A stretch of 64,000 nucleotides of DNA from JBCCGI01 sp039029355 (lineage in GTDB: Bacteria > Planctomycetota > UBA1135 > GCA-002686595), in the NCBI GenBank assembly GCA_039029355.1, contig JBCCGI010000009.1, forward strand, positions 62,001 to 126,000, given 5' to 3'. Positions 9,818 to 18,637 of the stretch are shown one piece after another. Made by a program: the position numbers and the translations under genes. Within the stretch, counting starts at the first letter, position 1. Each line of letters begins with the position of its first letter. A model generated the notes under the pieces. It was not told the origin of the DNA. It ran no database searches and was given only the letters and a program-made list of their open reading frames with translations.

Positions 9818-11356
9818 CTAGAGCGGTGCGCCGGTCTCGTCGGCGTACCGCTTCCGCAGCTCGCGCAGCTTCGCCTTGAGCTCGGCGACGACCGGCTGGA
9901 GCTCCCCGTCGTCGACCCGGTTGTCGAGCTCGTCCGGATCCGCCTGCAGGTCGTAGAGCTCCCAGTCCCCGTAGTCGTAGAGGTGCAGCAGCTTGTAGCG
10001 CGCCGTGCGCACGCCGTAGTGCCGGCCCACGGTGTGGCTGGTGCGCCCCGAGTCCTGCTGGTGGTAGTGGTAGTAGACCGCGTCGCGCCACCCGTCGGGC
10101 TCATCGCCGGCGAGCAGCGGCACCAGGCTGCGCCCGTGCATCGCCGGATCGGCGTCGGCCCCCGCCACGTCGAGCAGCGTGGGCGCCATGTCGATGTTCT
10201 GCACCATGCGGTCGCACACGCTCCCCGGCTCGGTGACACCCGGCCAGCGGACGATCAGCGGCGTGCGCAGCGACGGCTCGTACATCCAGCGCTTGTCGTA
10301 CCAGCCGTGCTCGCCGAGGAAGAAGCCCTGGTCCGAGGAGTACACGACGACGGTGTCGTCGCTGAGCCCGTTCTCTTCGAGGTACGCGAGCACGCGCCCC
10401 ACGCTGTCGTCGACCGCGTCGACGCAGCGCAGGTAGTCCCTGATGTAGCGCTGGTACTTCCAGCGCACGAGCGCGTCGCCCTCGGGATTCGCGGCGAGGA
10501 ACGCCTCGTTCTTCGGCCCGTAGGCCGCGTCCCAGGCCTCGCGTTGGGCCGGCGTCATGCCGTCCAGCATCTGGTCGGCGCGGCCGTCGAGGATGCCGTC
10601 GCCGGTCGACGGCAGCTTCAGGTCGTAGGCCGGAAAGAGGTCGCGCGCGATGCGCATCTGCGCGTCGGCGGCGGCCTTGGAGCGCCCCGCGTAGTCGTCG
10701 AAGAGCGAGGCCGGCTCGGGCAGCTCGCGGTCGTCGTAGCTGGTGAGGTAGTCCGGTCCGGGGCGCCAGGTGCGGTGCGTGGCGGCGTGGTTGATCCAGA
10801 CGAGGAAGGGCCGCTCGGCGTCGCGCTCCTCGTCGATCCAGCGCAGCGCCTCGTCGGCGATCACCTCGGTGGTGTAGCCCTCGCGGCGCTCGCGTCCCTC
10901 GGCCGTCACGAAGGCGGGGTTGTAGTACCCGCCGTTCGCGATCGCCCAGTGGTCGAAGCCCTCCGGGTTGCCGCTCAGGTGCCACTTGCCGACCATCGCG
11001 GTCTGGTAGCCGGCTCCCTGCAGGTGCTTGGCGAAGGTCGGCAGCTCGCGGCGGAAGCCCCCGCCGTTGGTCATCTTGCCGTTGGCGTGCGAGTGCAGCC
11101 CGGTCAGCACGGTCGCGCGCGCGGGTCCGCAGATCGAGTTGCCGACGAAGCTCTCGCGGAAGCGCATCCCCTCGGCCGCGAGGCGGTCGATGTGGGGCGT
11201 GCGGGTCAGCGGCGAGCCGCAGGCGCCCACCGCGCGCTCGGCGTGGTCGTCGGCGTAGATGAAGACCACGTTCGGGCGGCGCGGCGCCCGCGCGTCTTCC
11301 TGCGCCGGCCCGGGGGCCAGCGCCAGGGTCAGGAGGAGGAGTCGCGGGCCGATCAT
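9818..11356 (-). CDS. Exported formylglycine-dependent sulfatase
   Basis: A 512-residue arylsulfatase-family enzyme that would hydrolyse sulfate esters, probably of polysaccharides, outside the cytoplasm. An N-terminal signal segment (MIGPRLLLLTLALAPG) precedes the first metal-binding motif (VVFIYADDHAE). The sulfatase signature ICGPARATVLTG contains Cys76 in a C-x-P-x-R context, the site converted to formylglycine. GYQTAMVGKWHLSG is the second signature, and SDQGFFLGEHGWYDKRW supplies further metal/catalytic residues. It is the last gene of a five-gene operon, 3 nt after the acyltransferase gene. No anaerobic or FGE-type maturase is in the window, so maturation must be supplied elsewhere. 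Confidence 0.93.
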   Translation of the reverse strand: MIGPRLLLLTLALAPGPAQEDARAPRRPNVVFIYADDHAERAVGACGSPLTRTPHIDRLAAEGMRFRESFVGNSICGPARATVLTGLHSHANGKMTNGGGFRRELPTFAKHLQGAGYQTAMVGKWHLSGNPEGFDHWAIANGGYYNPAFVTAEGRERREGYTTEVIADEALRWIDEERDAERPFLVWINHAATHRTWRPGPDYLTSYDDRELPEPASLFDDYAGRSKAAADAQMRIARDLFPAYDLKLPSTGDGILDGRADQMLDGMTPAQREAWDAAYGPKNEAFLAANPEGDALVRWKYQRYIRDYLRCVDAVDDSVGRVLAYLEENGLSDDTVVVYSSDQGFFLGEHGWYDKRWMYEPSLRTPLIVRWPGVTEPGSVCDRMVQNIDMAPTLLDVAGADADPAMHGRSLVPLLAGDEPDGWRDAVYYHYHQQDSGRTSHTVGRHYGVRTARYKLLHLYDYGDWELYDLQADPDELDNRVDDGELQPVVAELKAKLRELRKRYADETGAPL

Positions 11357-11359
11357 CGT

Positions 11360-12352
11360 TCAGCGTCCCATCGAGTGAATCAGCGGCGTCTCCGCGGCCT
11401 GCAGCGCCTCGAAGTCCGCCTTGTCCGCCACGCCGCGCCAGCGCTCGCGCACCAGGATCTGGCCGCAGACGCCGCCGAGCGTGTTGCCGGGGCCGGGGAG
11501 CACGAGCTCGTCCGGCGCGTATTCGCGCAGCGCCACGCGCACCGACTGCGTGAAGTCGTAGGGGGTCATCACCTGCGCGCCGAGCGTGTAGTCGCGCAGC
11601 GCCTCGACGTCCGCCGACCAGGGCGTGAAGCGCACGCCGCGGCCGTCGATCAGCGTGATACGCGGACGCCGCCAGCCGAGGCCGCCGAGCTGAGCTCGCG
11701 CGCGCTCGGCGACGCCGCGAAGCAGCGGCGTGTGGTACGGCCCGTGGCCGAACAGCCGGAAGGGGTAGGTGTTGCGGCCGAGCTCGACCTTCGGGAGCGA
11801 CGAGAGGAGCGCGCGGATCCCGTCGTCGGTCCCCGCGAGCACCGCGTAGCCGCCCAGCTCGATCGAGCGGAAGGCCTCGCCGCCGGCGGCCGCGAGGGCC
11901 TCCTCGACCGCGCGCTCGCGCTCGGCGTCGGGGCGCCAGCGCTCGTCGACGCGCGGGTAGAGGAGCTGCCCGCCGCCTCCCGCTTCCTCTTGAAGCAGCG
12001 CCATCTCCTGCGCCAGCCGGAAGCCGTCGTCGAAGTCCAGGGCGCCCCCCACAGCCAAGGCGATGTACCAACCCATCGAGTTGCCGGCGATGCACACCGG
12101 CTTACCGCGCTCGAGCGCCGCGGCCGCGTCGATCATCGCCACGAGCCAGATCAGCGGCGCGGCGTTGGCGGCCTTCAGGTGGCGCGCGCGGTCGAACGAC
12201 GCGGCGGCGTCGAGCGCGGAGAGCGGCTCGAGCTCGTAGCTGCTGCGCAGCTCATCGGCGCGCTGGACCCACGCGTGGTCCGCGGGCAGGGAGCCCAGAG
12301 TGCGCTCGGTGTACGAGCCGCGGCCGGGGCAGATGAGGCCGATGCGCTTCAT
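11360..12352 (-). CDS. FabD-like acyl-CoA:ACP acyltransferase
   Basis: This 330-residue protein has the malonyl-CoA:ACP transacylase fold. The nucleophile motif is GNSMGWY with Ser92 (canonical GHSLG), and the partner is His207 in GPYHTPLL, matching the spacing of FabD Ser92/His201. The N-terminus (KRIGLICPGRGS) also fits. The substrate acyl group cannot be deduced. Its ATG overlaps the stop of the E1 gene by 4 nt (ATGA at 12349-12352), so the two are probably translationally coupled and work together. No ACP or ketosynthase is adjacent, so this is unlikely to be the housekeeping fabD. Confidence 0.88.
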   Translation of the reverse strand: MKRIGLICPGRGSYTERTLGSLPADHAWVQRADELRSSYELEPLSALDAAASFDRARHLKAANAAPLIWLVAMIDAAAALERGKPVCIAGNSMGWYIALAVGGALDFDDGFRLAQEMALLQEEAGGGGQLLYPRVDERWRPDAERERAVEEALAAAGGEAFRSIELGGYAVLAGTDDGIRALLSSLPKVELGRNTYPFRLFGHGPYHTPLLRGVAERARAQLGGLGWRRPRITLIDGRGVRFTPWSADVEALRDYTLGAQVMTPYDFTQSVRVALREYAPDELVLPGPGNTLGGVCGQILVRERWRGVADKADFEALQAAETPLIHSMGR

Positions 12353-14604
12353 CGGGCCAGCTCCTTCGCGGCGTCGACGATCTCGTCCTCGGACAGCAGC
12401 ACGACGTCCGCGGCGGGCCCCAGCGGCACGTAGCTGTCCGCCGAGCGCACCGACGCCAGCCGGCCCGGATAGCCGCGCTCGGCGAGGCGCGCGATCAGCG
12501 CGTCGGCCACTCCCCCGCCGGTCGCGCGGCACTCGTCGGCGACCAGCACGGCCTTGCACTCGCGGGCGTGGCGCTCGAAGGCCTCGAAGGGCAGCGGAGA
12601 GAGCCAGCGCAGGTCGAGGACGCGCGCGCGCACCCCGTGCTCCCGCTCTAGGCGCCGCGCGGCCCGCAGCGAGAAGCGCAGGCCGTTGGCATAGCTGGCG
12701 ATCAGCACGTCGCTCGCCTCCGCGTGGTACGCGCGCACGTCGCCGGGCAGCAGGATGCCCTCGCCGCCCGGGTCGGGCGCGGGGTAGTCGGTCAGCCAGA
12801 GCTGGTCGCCCTCGTCGTAGAGGTCGCGCTCGTGATAGAGCGCGATCGGCTCGAGGAAGACCACCACCCGGCCGCAGGCGCGCGCGAGCGCCATGCAGCC
12901 GCGCAGCAGCTGCGCCGCGTCGTCGCCGCGCGCCGGCGTAGCGATCACGATGCCGGGGATGTCGCGCAGGCCGCCGATCGAGCTGTCGTTGTGGAAGTGC
13001 CCGCCGAAGCCCTTCTGGTACGCGAAGCCCGCGATGCGCACCACCATCGGGTTCTGGAACTGGCCGTTCGAGAAGAACGAGAGCGAGCACGCCTCGCCGC
13101 GCAGCTGGTCGACGGCGTTGTGCACGTAGGCGAGATACTGGATCTCGGGCACCGCGGTCAGGCCCATCTGCGCCGCCCCCTGGGCGACCCCCAGGATGGT
13201 CGTCTCGTCGAGCAGCGTGTCGAACACGCGCGCCTGCCCGAAGCGGTCCTGGAGCTTGGCCGTGACGCCGTACACGCCGCCCTTGCGCCCCACGTCCTCG
13301 CCGAACACGATCATCTCCGGGCGCCGCAGCAGCTCGTCCGCGAGCGCCCCGTTGATGTGCGCCGCGAGCGTGCGGCGGGTGGCGCTCTCGGCCTTCTCCG
13401 GCGTGCGCCGGCCGAAGATCGCGGTGCGCAGCTCGGCATCGAAGGGGCGCGCCGCCTCGGCGCGCACGCGCCTCTCGTCGTACGGAGCGAGGGGCGCGAT
13501 CACCTCGGCGCGGGTCTTGAGCTTGGGACGCTCGGCGGCCTCCTCGGCCGCGGCGCGCACGCGCTCGAACGCGTCGTCGAGGACGGCGCGCAGCTCCGCT
13601 GGTTCGGCGGCGCCGGTGTCTACCAGGCGTCGCGCCGTCGAGAGCAGCGGGTCGCCCGCCTCGATCTCGGCGATCTCGTCCCAGCTGCGGTAGGCGGTCT
13701 CGATGTCGCTTCCGGCGTGGCCCCACAGCCGGACGCAGTCCAGGTGGAGAAAGACCGGGCCGCGGGTCGCACGGCAGGTCGTCACGGCGGCCGACACCGT
13801 GTCCCAGACCGCGTCGATCTCGCCTGCGGCGCGGAAGTAGGAGACGTTCGCCATCGTGCCGAAGCGGTCCTTGATCCAGCCGCTCGGGGTCGCGACCGAG
13901 ATGCCGACGCGGTTGTCCTCGCACACGAAGAGGATCGGCGTCGGGCGGCCGCCGCGGAACGCGTAGCGGGCGGAGTTTACGCCGGCAAGCGCGGTCGCAT
14001 GGCTGGCGGAGGCGTCGCCGAAGGTGCAGCAGACGATCGCGTCGGACGGAATCGGAAGCGGGATCCCCATCCGGTTCGCGCGCGAGAGAGCGAAGGCCAT
14101 GCCCACCGCCTTCGGCAGGTGCGAGGCGATCGTGCTCGTCTGGGGCGGCACCCACAGCGTCTGACTGCCCCAGACCTTGTGGCGCCCACCCGCGGTCGGA
14201 TCGTCGGCCGACGCCGTCAGCCCGAGCAGCGTGTCGAACACCGGCGTCTCGCCCACGCCACGGCGCGCGCGCGCGGCCATCAGCCCGCCGGAGCGATAGT
14301 GCAGGTAGCAGGGATCGTCGGTGCGCAACACGGCGCCGACCACCGCGTTGAGCTCGTGCCCGGCGCTCGAAATCGTGTAGAAGCTGCGACCCTCGCGCTT
14401 GAGCTCGCGCGCCACCACGTCGAGTGCACGGCTCGCCGCCTGATCCTCGAAGAGCTCGACCGCCGTGCGCGCCGTCAGCCCGGATCCCGGCCGCAGCGGC
14501 TCGTTCGGCTCCAGCATCCGCTTCGCCGGCCGCGCCTCGGCGAGGTAGCGGTCCAGGTTGGCTCCGACGACCGCGACCCGGTCGGGGTTCTTGTCCACCC
14601 GCAT
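12349..14604 (-). CDS. Thiamine-diphosphate 2-oxoacid dehydrogenase E1, alpha-beta fusion
   Basis: The 751-residue product joins E1-alpha-like (about 45-395) and E1-beta-like (about 405-751) parts of a pyruvate/branched-chain 2-oxoacid dehydrogenase. The thiamine-diphosphate motif is around residue 190 (CTFGDASASHA...CEDNRVGIS). The beta half starts near RPEMIVFGEDVGRKGGVYGV. Such enzymes decarboxylate a 2-oxoacid and pass the acyl group to a lipoyl or other thiol carrier. No E2 or E3 gene is nearby; instead the gene overlaps a FabD-like acyltransferase, which suggests acyl delivery to CoA or ACP. The start ATG 14604 was chosen because homology begins right after it; no clear Shine-Dalgarno is visible. 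Upstream by 82 nt is an MBOAT gene. Confidence 0.9.
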   Translation of the reverse strand: MRVDKNPDRVAVVGANLDRYLAEARPAKRMLEPNEPLRPGSGLTARTAVELFEDQAASRALDVVARELKREGRSFYTISSAGHELNAVVGAVLRTDDPCYLHYRSGGLMAARARRGVGETPVFDTLLGLTASADDPTAGGRHKVWGSQTLWVPPQTSTIASHLPKAVGMAFALSRANRMGIPLPIPSDAIVCCTFGDASASHATALAGVNSARYAFRGGRPTPILFVCEDNRVGISVATPSGWIKDRFGTMANVSYFRAAGEIDAVWDTVSAAVTTCRATRGPVFLHLDCVRLWGHAGSDIETAYRSWDEIAEIEAGDPLLSTARRLVDTGAAEPAELRAVLDDAFERVRAAAEEAAERPKLKTRAEVIAPLAPYDERRVRAEAARPFDAELRTAIFGRRTPEKAESATRRTLAAHINGALADELLRRPEMIVFGEDVGRKGGVYGVTAKLQDRFGQARVFDTLLDETTILGVAQGAAQMGLTAVPEIQYLAYVHNAVDQLRGEACSLSFFSNGQFQNPMVVRIAGFAYQKGFGGHFHNDSSIGGLRDIPGIVIATPARGDDAAQLLRGCMALARACGRVVVFLEPIALYHERDLYDEGDQLWLTDYPAPDPGGEGILLPGDVRAYHAEASDVLIASYANGLRFSLRAARRLEREHGVRARVLDLRWLSPLPFEAFERHARECKAVLVADECRATGGGVADALIARLAERGYPGRLASVRSADSYVPLGPAADVVLLSEDEIVDAAKELAR

Positions 14605-14686
14605 GGCCGAGAAGCTACTGGAAGGAGCCGCCGTTCCCAGCCTCGCCCCGGGACTTTTGCCCCGTTGGGCGGCTTTCGCGCCGCCG

Positions 14687-16075
14687 CTAGAACTGAAAGT
14701 AGATGAACGGCTGGTAGTCGGTCGCGACGAACGAGAGCAGCGCGCCGAACGCCGCTCCGCACGCCGCCGCGAAGATCGGCCGCGGCGCGGCTGAGGCGAA
14801 GCGCTCGACGACGCGCGCGCGGGCGAGGAGGTGGAGCGCGAGCGCCACCGGCACCGCCAGCCACCAGTCCCGCCCAAGCGCCGCGCCGCCGCCCTCGCCC
14901 AGGCCGACCAGCTCCTGGAAGTAGGCCAGCGCCGCGGGCACCGACGGGCTGCGGAAGAAGACCAGGCTGCCGGCCCAGGCCAGCACGACGTACAGCTGCA
15001 TCCCGTTCCGCCCCCTCGCCCGCCGATCGCGGAAGACGACACGCTCTAGCGACAGCAGCGCTCCGTGGTACAGCCCGAAGACGACGAAGGTCCAGTTCGC
15101 GCCGTGCCAGAGCCCGCAGAGGAGGAACACGAGCGACAGGTTGCGAGCCGTCCGCAGCGCGCCGCCCTGGTTGCCGCCGAGCGGGATGTACAGGTAATCG
15201 CGGAACCACGACGACAGGCTCATGTGCCAGCGACGCCAGAACTCCGTCATCGACGTCGCCAGGTACGGGAAGTCGAAGTTGAGCGTCAGCCGATAGCCCA
15301 GGAGCCCCGCCGTCGCCAGCGCCATGTCGGTGTAGCCCGAGAAGTCGCAGTAGAACTGGATCGTGTAGAGCGCGAGCGCGAGCCACACCGAGCCGCTCGA
15401 CCACGCCGCGGGGGCCGCGAAGACCGGGTCGACGACCGCCGCGAGGTTGTCCGCCACGCACGCCTTCTTGAAGAAGCCGACCAGGAACAGCGCGACGAAC
15501 GGACGCAGGTCGAGCGCCAGAAAGCGACGCGTCTCAGCAAGCTGCGGCAGGAACTGCGACGCACGCACGATCGGTCCGGCGACGAGCTGGGGAAAGAACG
15601 CTACGAAGAGCGCCAGATCCAGGAAGCGCCGCGCGGGCTGCAGCCGCCCGTAGTAGATATCGATCGTGTAGGAGAGCGTCTGGAAGGTGTAGAAGCTGAT
15701 GCCAACCGGCAGCACGATGTTCAGCGTGGGATCGTGCGCGCCCAGGCCGGCGCCCTCGAGCAGCCGCGCGGCGGAGTCCGCGAAGAAGTTGTAGTACTTG
15801 AACGCCCCCAGCAGCCCGAGGTTGCAAGCCAGGCTGACGCCCAGCCAGCGGCGCCGCACACGCGGTTCGTCGGTCGCGGCGAGCCGCGCGCCGGCGGCGA
15901 AGTCCACGACCGTCGAGAACAGGATCAGCGACAGGAAGCGCCAGTCCCAGGCCGCGTAGAAGGCGTACGAGCAGGCCAGCAGCCACGCCTTGCGGGACGC
16001 GTTCGAGCGCAGCGCCCAATGCACGCCGAAGGCGAGCGCGAAGAACGCGAAGAAGCGGGCCTCGGTGAAGATCAT
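14687..16075 (-). CDS. MBOAT O-acyltransferase (AlgI/DltB family), copy 1
   Basis: A 462-residue polytopic membrane protein of the membrane-bound O-acyltransferase family. Diagnostic segments are LVAGPIVRASQFLPQL, IQFYCDFSGYTDMA, FWRRWHMSLSSWFRDYLYIP and LLCGLWHGANWTF; the His in the last is the conserved catalytic residue. The family transfers acyl groups from the cytoplasm onto extracytoplasmic polysaccharide or other acceptors. The gene follows an SGNH-like partner by 6 nt, mirroring AlgI/AlgJ-AlgX-type pairs. A second MBOAT/SGNH pair lies at 43.8-46.3 kb. A short GC hairpin (GGCGGC/GCCGCC) directly follows the stop but lacks a T run. Confidence 0.94.
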   Translation of the reverse strand: MIFTEARFFAFFALAFGVHWALRSNASRKAWLLACSYAFYAAWDWRFLSLILFSTVVDFAAGARLAATDEPRVRRRWLGVSLACNLGLLGAFKYYNFFADSAARLLEGAGLGAHDPTLNIVLPVGISFYTFQTLSYTIDIYYGRLQPARRFLDLALFVAFFPQLVAGPIVRASQFLPQLAETRRFLALDLRPFVALFLVGFFKKACVADNLAAVVDPVFAAPAAWSSGSVWLALALYTIQFYCDFSGYTDMALATAGLLGYRLTLNFDFPYLATSMTEFWRRWHMSLSSWFRDYLYIPLGGNQGGALRTARNLSLVFLLCGLWHGANWTFVVFGLYHGALLSLERVVFRDRRARGRNGMQLYVVLAWAGSLVFFRSPSVPAALAYFQELVGLGEGGGAALGRDWWLAVPVALALHLLARARVVERFASAAPRPIFAAACGAAFGALLSFVATDYQPFIYFQF

Positions 16076-16081
16076 CGCGCG

Positions 16082-17131
16082 CTACTCGGCCCTCGCGTCG
16101 AGGTAGCCGGCGAAGCGCTCGGCGAAGAGCGCGCTGAAGCGCCGCGCCGCGTCGCGGCTGAGGTGGTTGCGGTCGAAGCGGCTCTCGTGCGTGAAGAGCT
16201 CGGGGTAGAGCTGGGGCGCGTTGAAGTCGAGGAGCTCGGGCAGGTGCCCCGCGTCGCGCAGCGAGAAGGCGACCGCGCGCACCTGCGAGGCGGGCGGGAG
16301 CACGAACACCGGCTCGGCGCCGGCGGCGCGCACGGCGGCGATCTGGCCCTCGATCAAGTCCAGCGGATAGTCGTCGAGCGCGGGGCGCAGACCGCGCCGC
16401 GCGGTGAGGCGCGCCATCCGCGTCGCATGCCCGGCGGCGTCGTCGAGAAAGGCGTCGCGGCGCCGCGCGAACTCCTCGCCCGGCGAGTCTTCCAGCGCGA
16501 GGTATCCGCCGTCCTCGCTCAGCACGCGCGCGGTCAGGCCGTGTGAGTCCAGGTCGGGGTCGCCGCGGAAGAGCGCGGTCAGGAGCCGCCGGCCCTGGCC
16601 CAGATTGAGCGTGCGCCGCACCCAGTGCTCGAGGTGCGCCCGCACCAGCTCGTCCCGCTCGGCCTCCGCGACCGACTTCCCCGCGGCGGCGAGCACGGCG
16701 CGCGTACCGCGTGCCGTGTGCCACTCCAGCTCGCGCGGCGAGAAGCGCCCGGGCGTCAGCAGCTGCGGGCGAAAGAGGCCCGGCTCGAGCACCACGTACC
16801 GCAGGCGCGCGGGCTCCAGGGCCAGCAGCTCGCGCAGCAGCCAGTCGGCCTCGAAGTCCCCCATCCCGGGCACGCCGAGGTTGAACGAGCGGAGCGCGTG
16901 CCCGCGCGCCGCGAGCTCGGCGTCGATGACCTCGGGCACGAAGGAGCGATACACGCGGCTGGACCCGAGGAAGACGAGCTCGAACCCGTCCGCGTGGCCC
17001 TCCAGGTGCCGCAGCTTGGCCCCTAGCCCGTACCCGGTCGGCGCCGGCGTCAGCCACCGCAGGAGGGCGGTCGCCAGCAGGCACGCGAGCAGGGCAACCG
17101 CGACGTCGACGATCCGGCGGAGAGCGCTCAT
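16082..17131 (-). CDS. Membrane-anchored SGNH-like partner of MBOAT, copy 1
   Basis: The 349-residue protein has one N-terminal membrane segment (VDVAVALLACLLATALL) and a periplasmic domain. LVFLGSSRVYRSFVP resembles the SGNH block I nucleophile region, and DRNHLSRDAARRF resembles the C-terminal Asp-x-x-His block, as in AlgJ/AlgX/DltD-like accessory proteins that receive the acyl group from an MBOAT partner. The start at 17131 is chosen for the membrane helix; a TACGAT -10-like hexamer lies 13 nt upstream. ATG 17146 or 17188 are alternatives. The paralogue at 45206-46282 has the same layout. First gene of the operon ending with the sulfatase. Confidence 0.82.
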   Translation of the reverse strand: MSALRRIVDVAVALLACLLATALLRWLTPAPTGYGLGAKLRHLEGHADGFELVFLGSSRVYRSFVPEVIDAELAARGHALRSFNLGVPGMGDFEADWLLRELLALEPARLRYVVLEPGLFRPQLLTPGRFSPRELEWHTARGTRAVLAAAGKSVAEAERDELVRAHLEHWVRRTLNLGQGRRLLTALFRGDPDLDSHGLTARVLSEDGGYLALEDSPGEEFARRRDAFLDDAAGHATRMARLTARRGLRPALDDYPLDLIEGQIAAVRAAGAEPVFVLPPASQVRAVAFSLRDAGHLPELLDFNAPQLYPELFTHESRFDRNHLSRDAARRFSALFAERFAGYLDARAE

Positions 17132-17280
17132 GGGGGGCGCCCGCATCGTAGCCGCACCGGGTCCGGCGCCCCATCTCCGCGCGTCCAAAGGGCAGGCCGC
17201 GCAAATCCCGCCCGATTTCGGCGCGAAGATCGGCCTGCGGCCCGGTCAGGCGAGAGACGCTTACACCAATTGGAGGTTCA

Positions 17281-18630
17281 ATGCGCTTCACCCCCCTCGC
17301 CCTTGCCCTTACCCCGACCCTGATCTGCGCCGACACGCTCGTCGTCGGCCCCCCCGGGAGCGGCGCTCCCTTCAACTCGATCGCGGCCGCCGTCGAGGCC
17401 GCCGCGCCCGGCGACACCGTGCACGTGCTCCCGGCCGGGTACTCCGAGACCGAGACGATCGACATCCAAAAGCCGCTGGCCCTGATCGGGTCGGGCTCGG
17501 CTTCGACCACGATCATCGCCCCGGCGGACGGCCTGGACGGCGGCTTCTTCTTCGACGTCCGCGGCCTGGCGGCCGGCGAGGAGGTGCGCATCGCGGGCTT
17601 CCGACTGGAATATCCGCCCCTCGACCGCGGGCCGCTCGCCGTGGTCGAGGACTGCGCCGGACCGGTCGTGCTAGCGGACCTGGATGGGACGTTCGGCCCC
17701 TTCCTCACAGACTCGTCGGGGCCCGCGATCCGCGTCGAGAACAGCGCCCAGGTCACGCTCGATCGCTGCCTGGCCGAGGGCTCGTTCGACACGCCTTCGT
17801 TCGACGGCTGGCCGGCGCTTCACGCGGTGGCGTCGGACGTGCACGTGAACGCATGCCGCCTCGAGGGCGGCATCGCCTCGGCGCCCACCTTCTTCCTGGC
17901 GATCGGCGATGCGGGCCCCGCGATCCTCGCGGAGAACGCGACGGTGCGCGTCTCGCGCTCGGAGCTGATCGGCGGCCAGGGCGCTTCGCAGGTCTCGCTC
18001 TTCGGCGAGGACACGCTGGCCGGACCGGGCGCGGCCGCGGTCGAGGCGATCGCAAGCGTGGTTACGCTGCGCGGTGGCCCGGGCGCGAGCGCGACCGGCG
18101 GCTGGGGCGGCGTCGGGGTCGGCATTCCGACTCCCTCCGGCAGCGGCGGCCCTGCGCTGCGGTCCGACGCGGCGTCGACCATCACGACTACGCCCGACGT
18201 TGCGCTCTCCGGCGGCCTGGACGGCGTGGGGCTTGAGACCGCACCTGCGCTGGACGTGAACGGCACGTTCACGACGCTGCTCGACCGCCTCGCGACGCTC
18301 GCGGCCGCGCCCACGATCGCAACGATCGGGGGCCTCGCCGCGGCCGACCTTAGCGCGGAGCCCGGCGCGCTCTTCTTCGTGTTCGCGGGGCTGAGCCAGG
18401 GCCCGGCCCTCGCGGTCCCCGGTCTGCCCGGACTCGTCGTGCTTCCGCTCGGCGGCTACTCGGCCTTCCCGCCGGTCGCGCTGGACGGCGCCGGCGCCGG
18501 CTCGCTGCCGTTCGCGGTCCCGCCGACGCCGGAGCTCGCGGGCGTCTCGTTCGTGCTGCAGGGTCTCGCCTCGAACCCCGGCGGGTTGCTGTCGATCTCG
18601 GCCCCCTCGCTGGTGGGCTTCGCCCAGTAG
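17281..18630 (+). CDS. Secreted right-handed beta-helix protein
   Basis: The 449-residue protein begins 5 nt after a GGAGG site (GGAGGTTCAATG) and has a signal peptide. It opens with the nosD/pectate-lyase-like pattern FNSIAAAVEAAAPGDTVHVL, in which a repeated-interval phrase introduces parallel beta-helix coils, followed by short coils such as PAIRVENSAQVTLDRC and PAILAENATVRVSRSE. No lyase catalytic set is evident. The last ~100 residues form the C-terminal beta module (FVFAGLSQGP, LDGAGAGSLPFAVPPTPEL). Its function is unknown; it may be a surface carbohydrate-binding or structural protein. It is convergent with the hybrid kinase gene, 7 nt away. Confidence 0.85.
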   Translation: MRFTPLALALTPTLICADTLVVGPPGSGAPFNSIAAAVEAAAPGDTVHVLPAGYSETETIDIQKPLALIGSGSASTTIIAPADGLDGGFFFDVRGLAAGEEVRIAGFRLEYPPLDRGPLAVVEDCAGPVVLADLDGTFGPFLTDSSGPAIRVENSAQVTLDRCLAEGSFDTPSFDGWPALHAVASDVHVNACRLEGGIASAPTFFLAIGDAGPAILAENATVRVSRSELIGGQGASQVSLFGEDTLAGPGAAAVEAIASVVTLRGGPGASATGGWGGVGVGIPTPSGSGGPALRSDAASTITTTPDVALSGGLDGVGLETAPALDVNGTFTTLLDRLATLAAAPTIATIGGLAAADLSAEPGALFFVFAGLSQGPALAVPGLPGLVVLPLGGYSAFPPVALDGAGAGSLPFAVPPTPELAGVSFVLQGLASNPGGLLSISAPSLVGFAQ

Positions 18631-18637
18631 AACGCGG

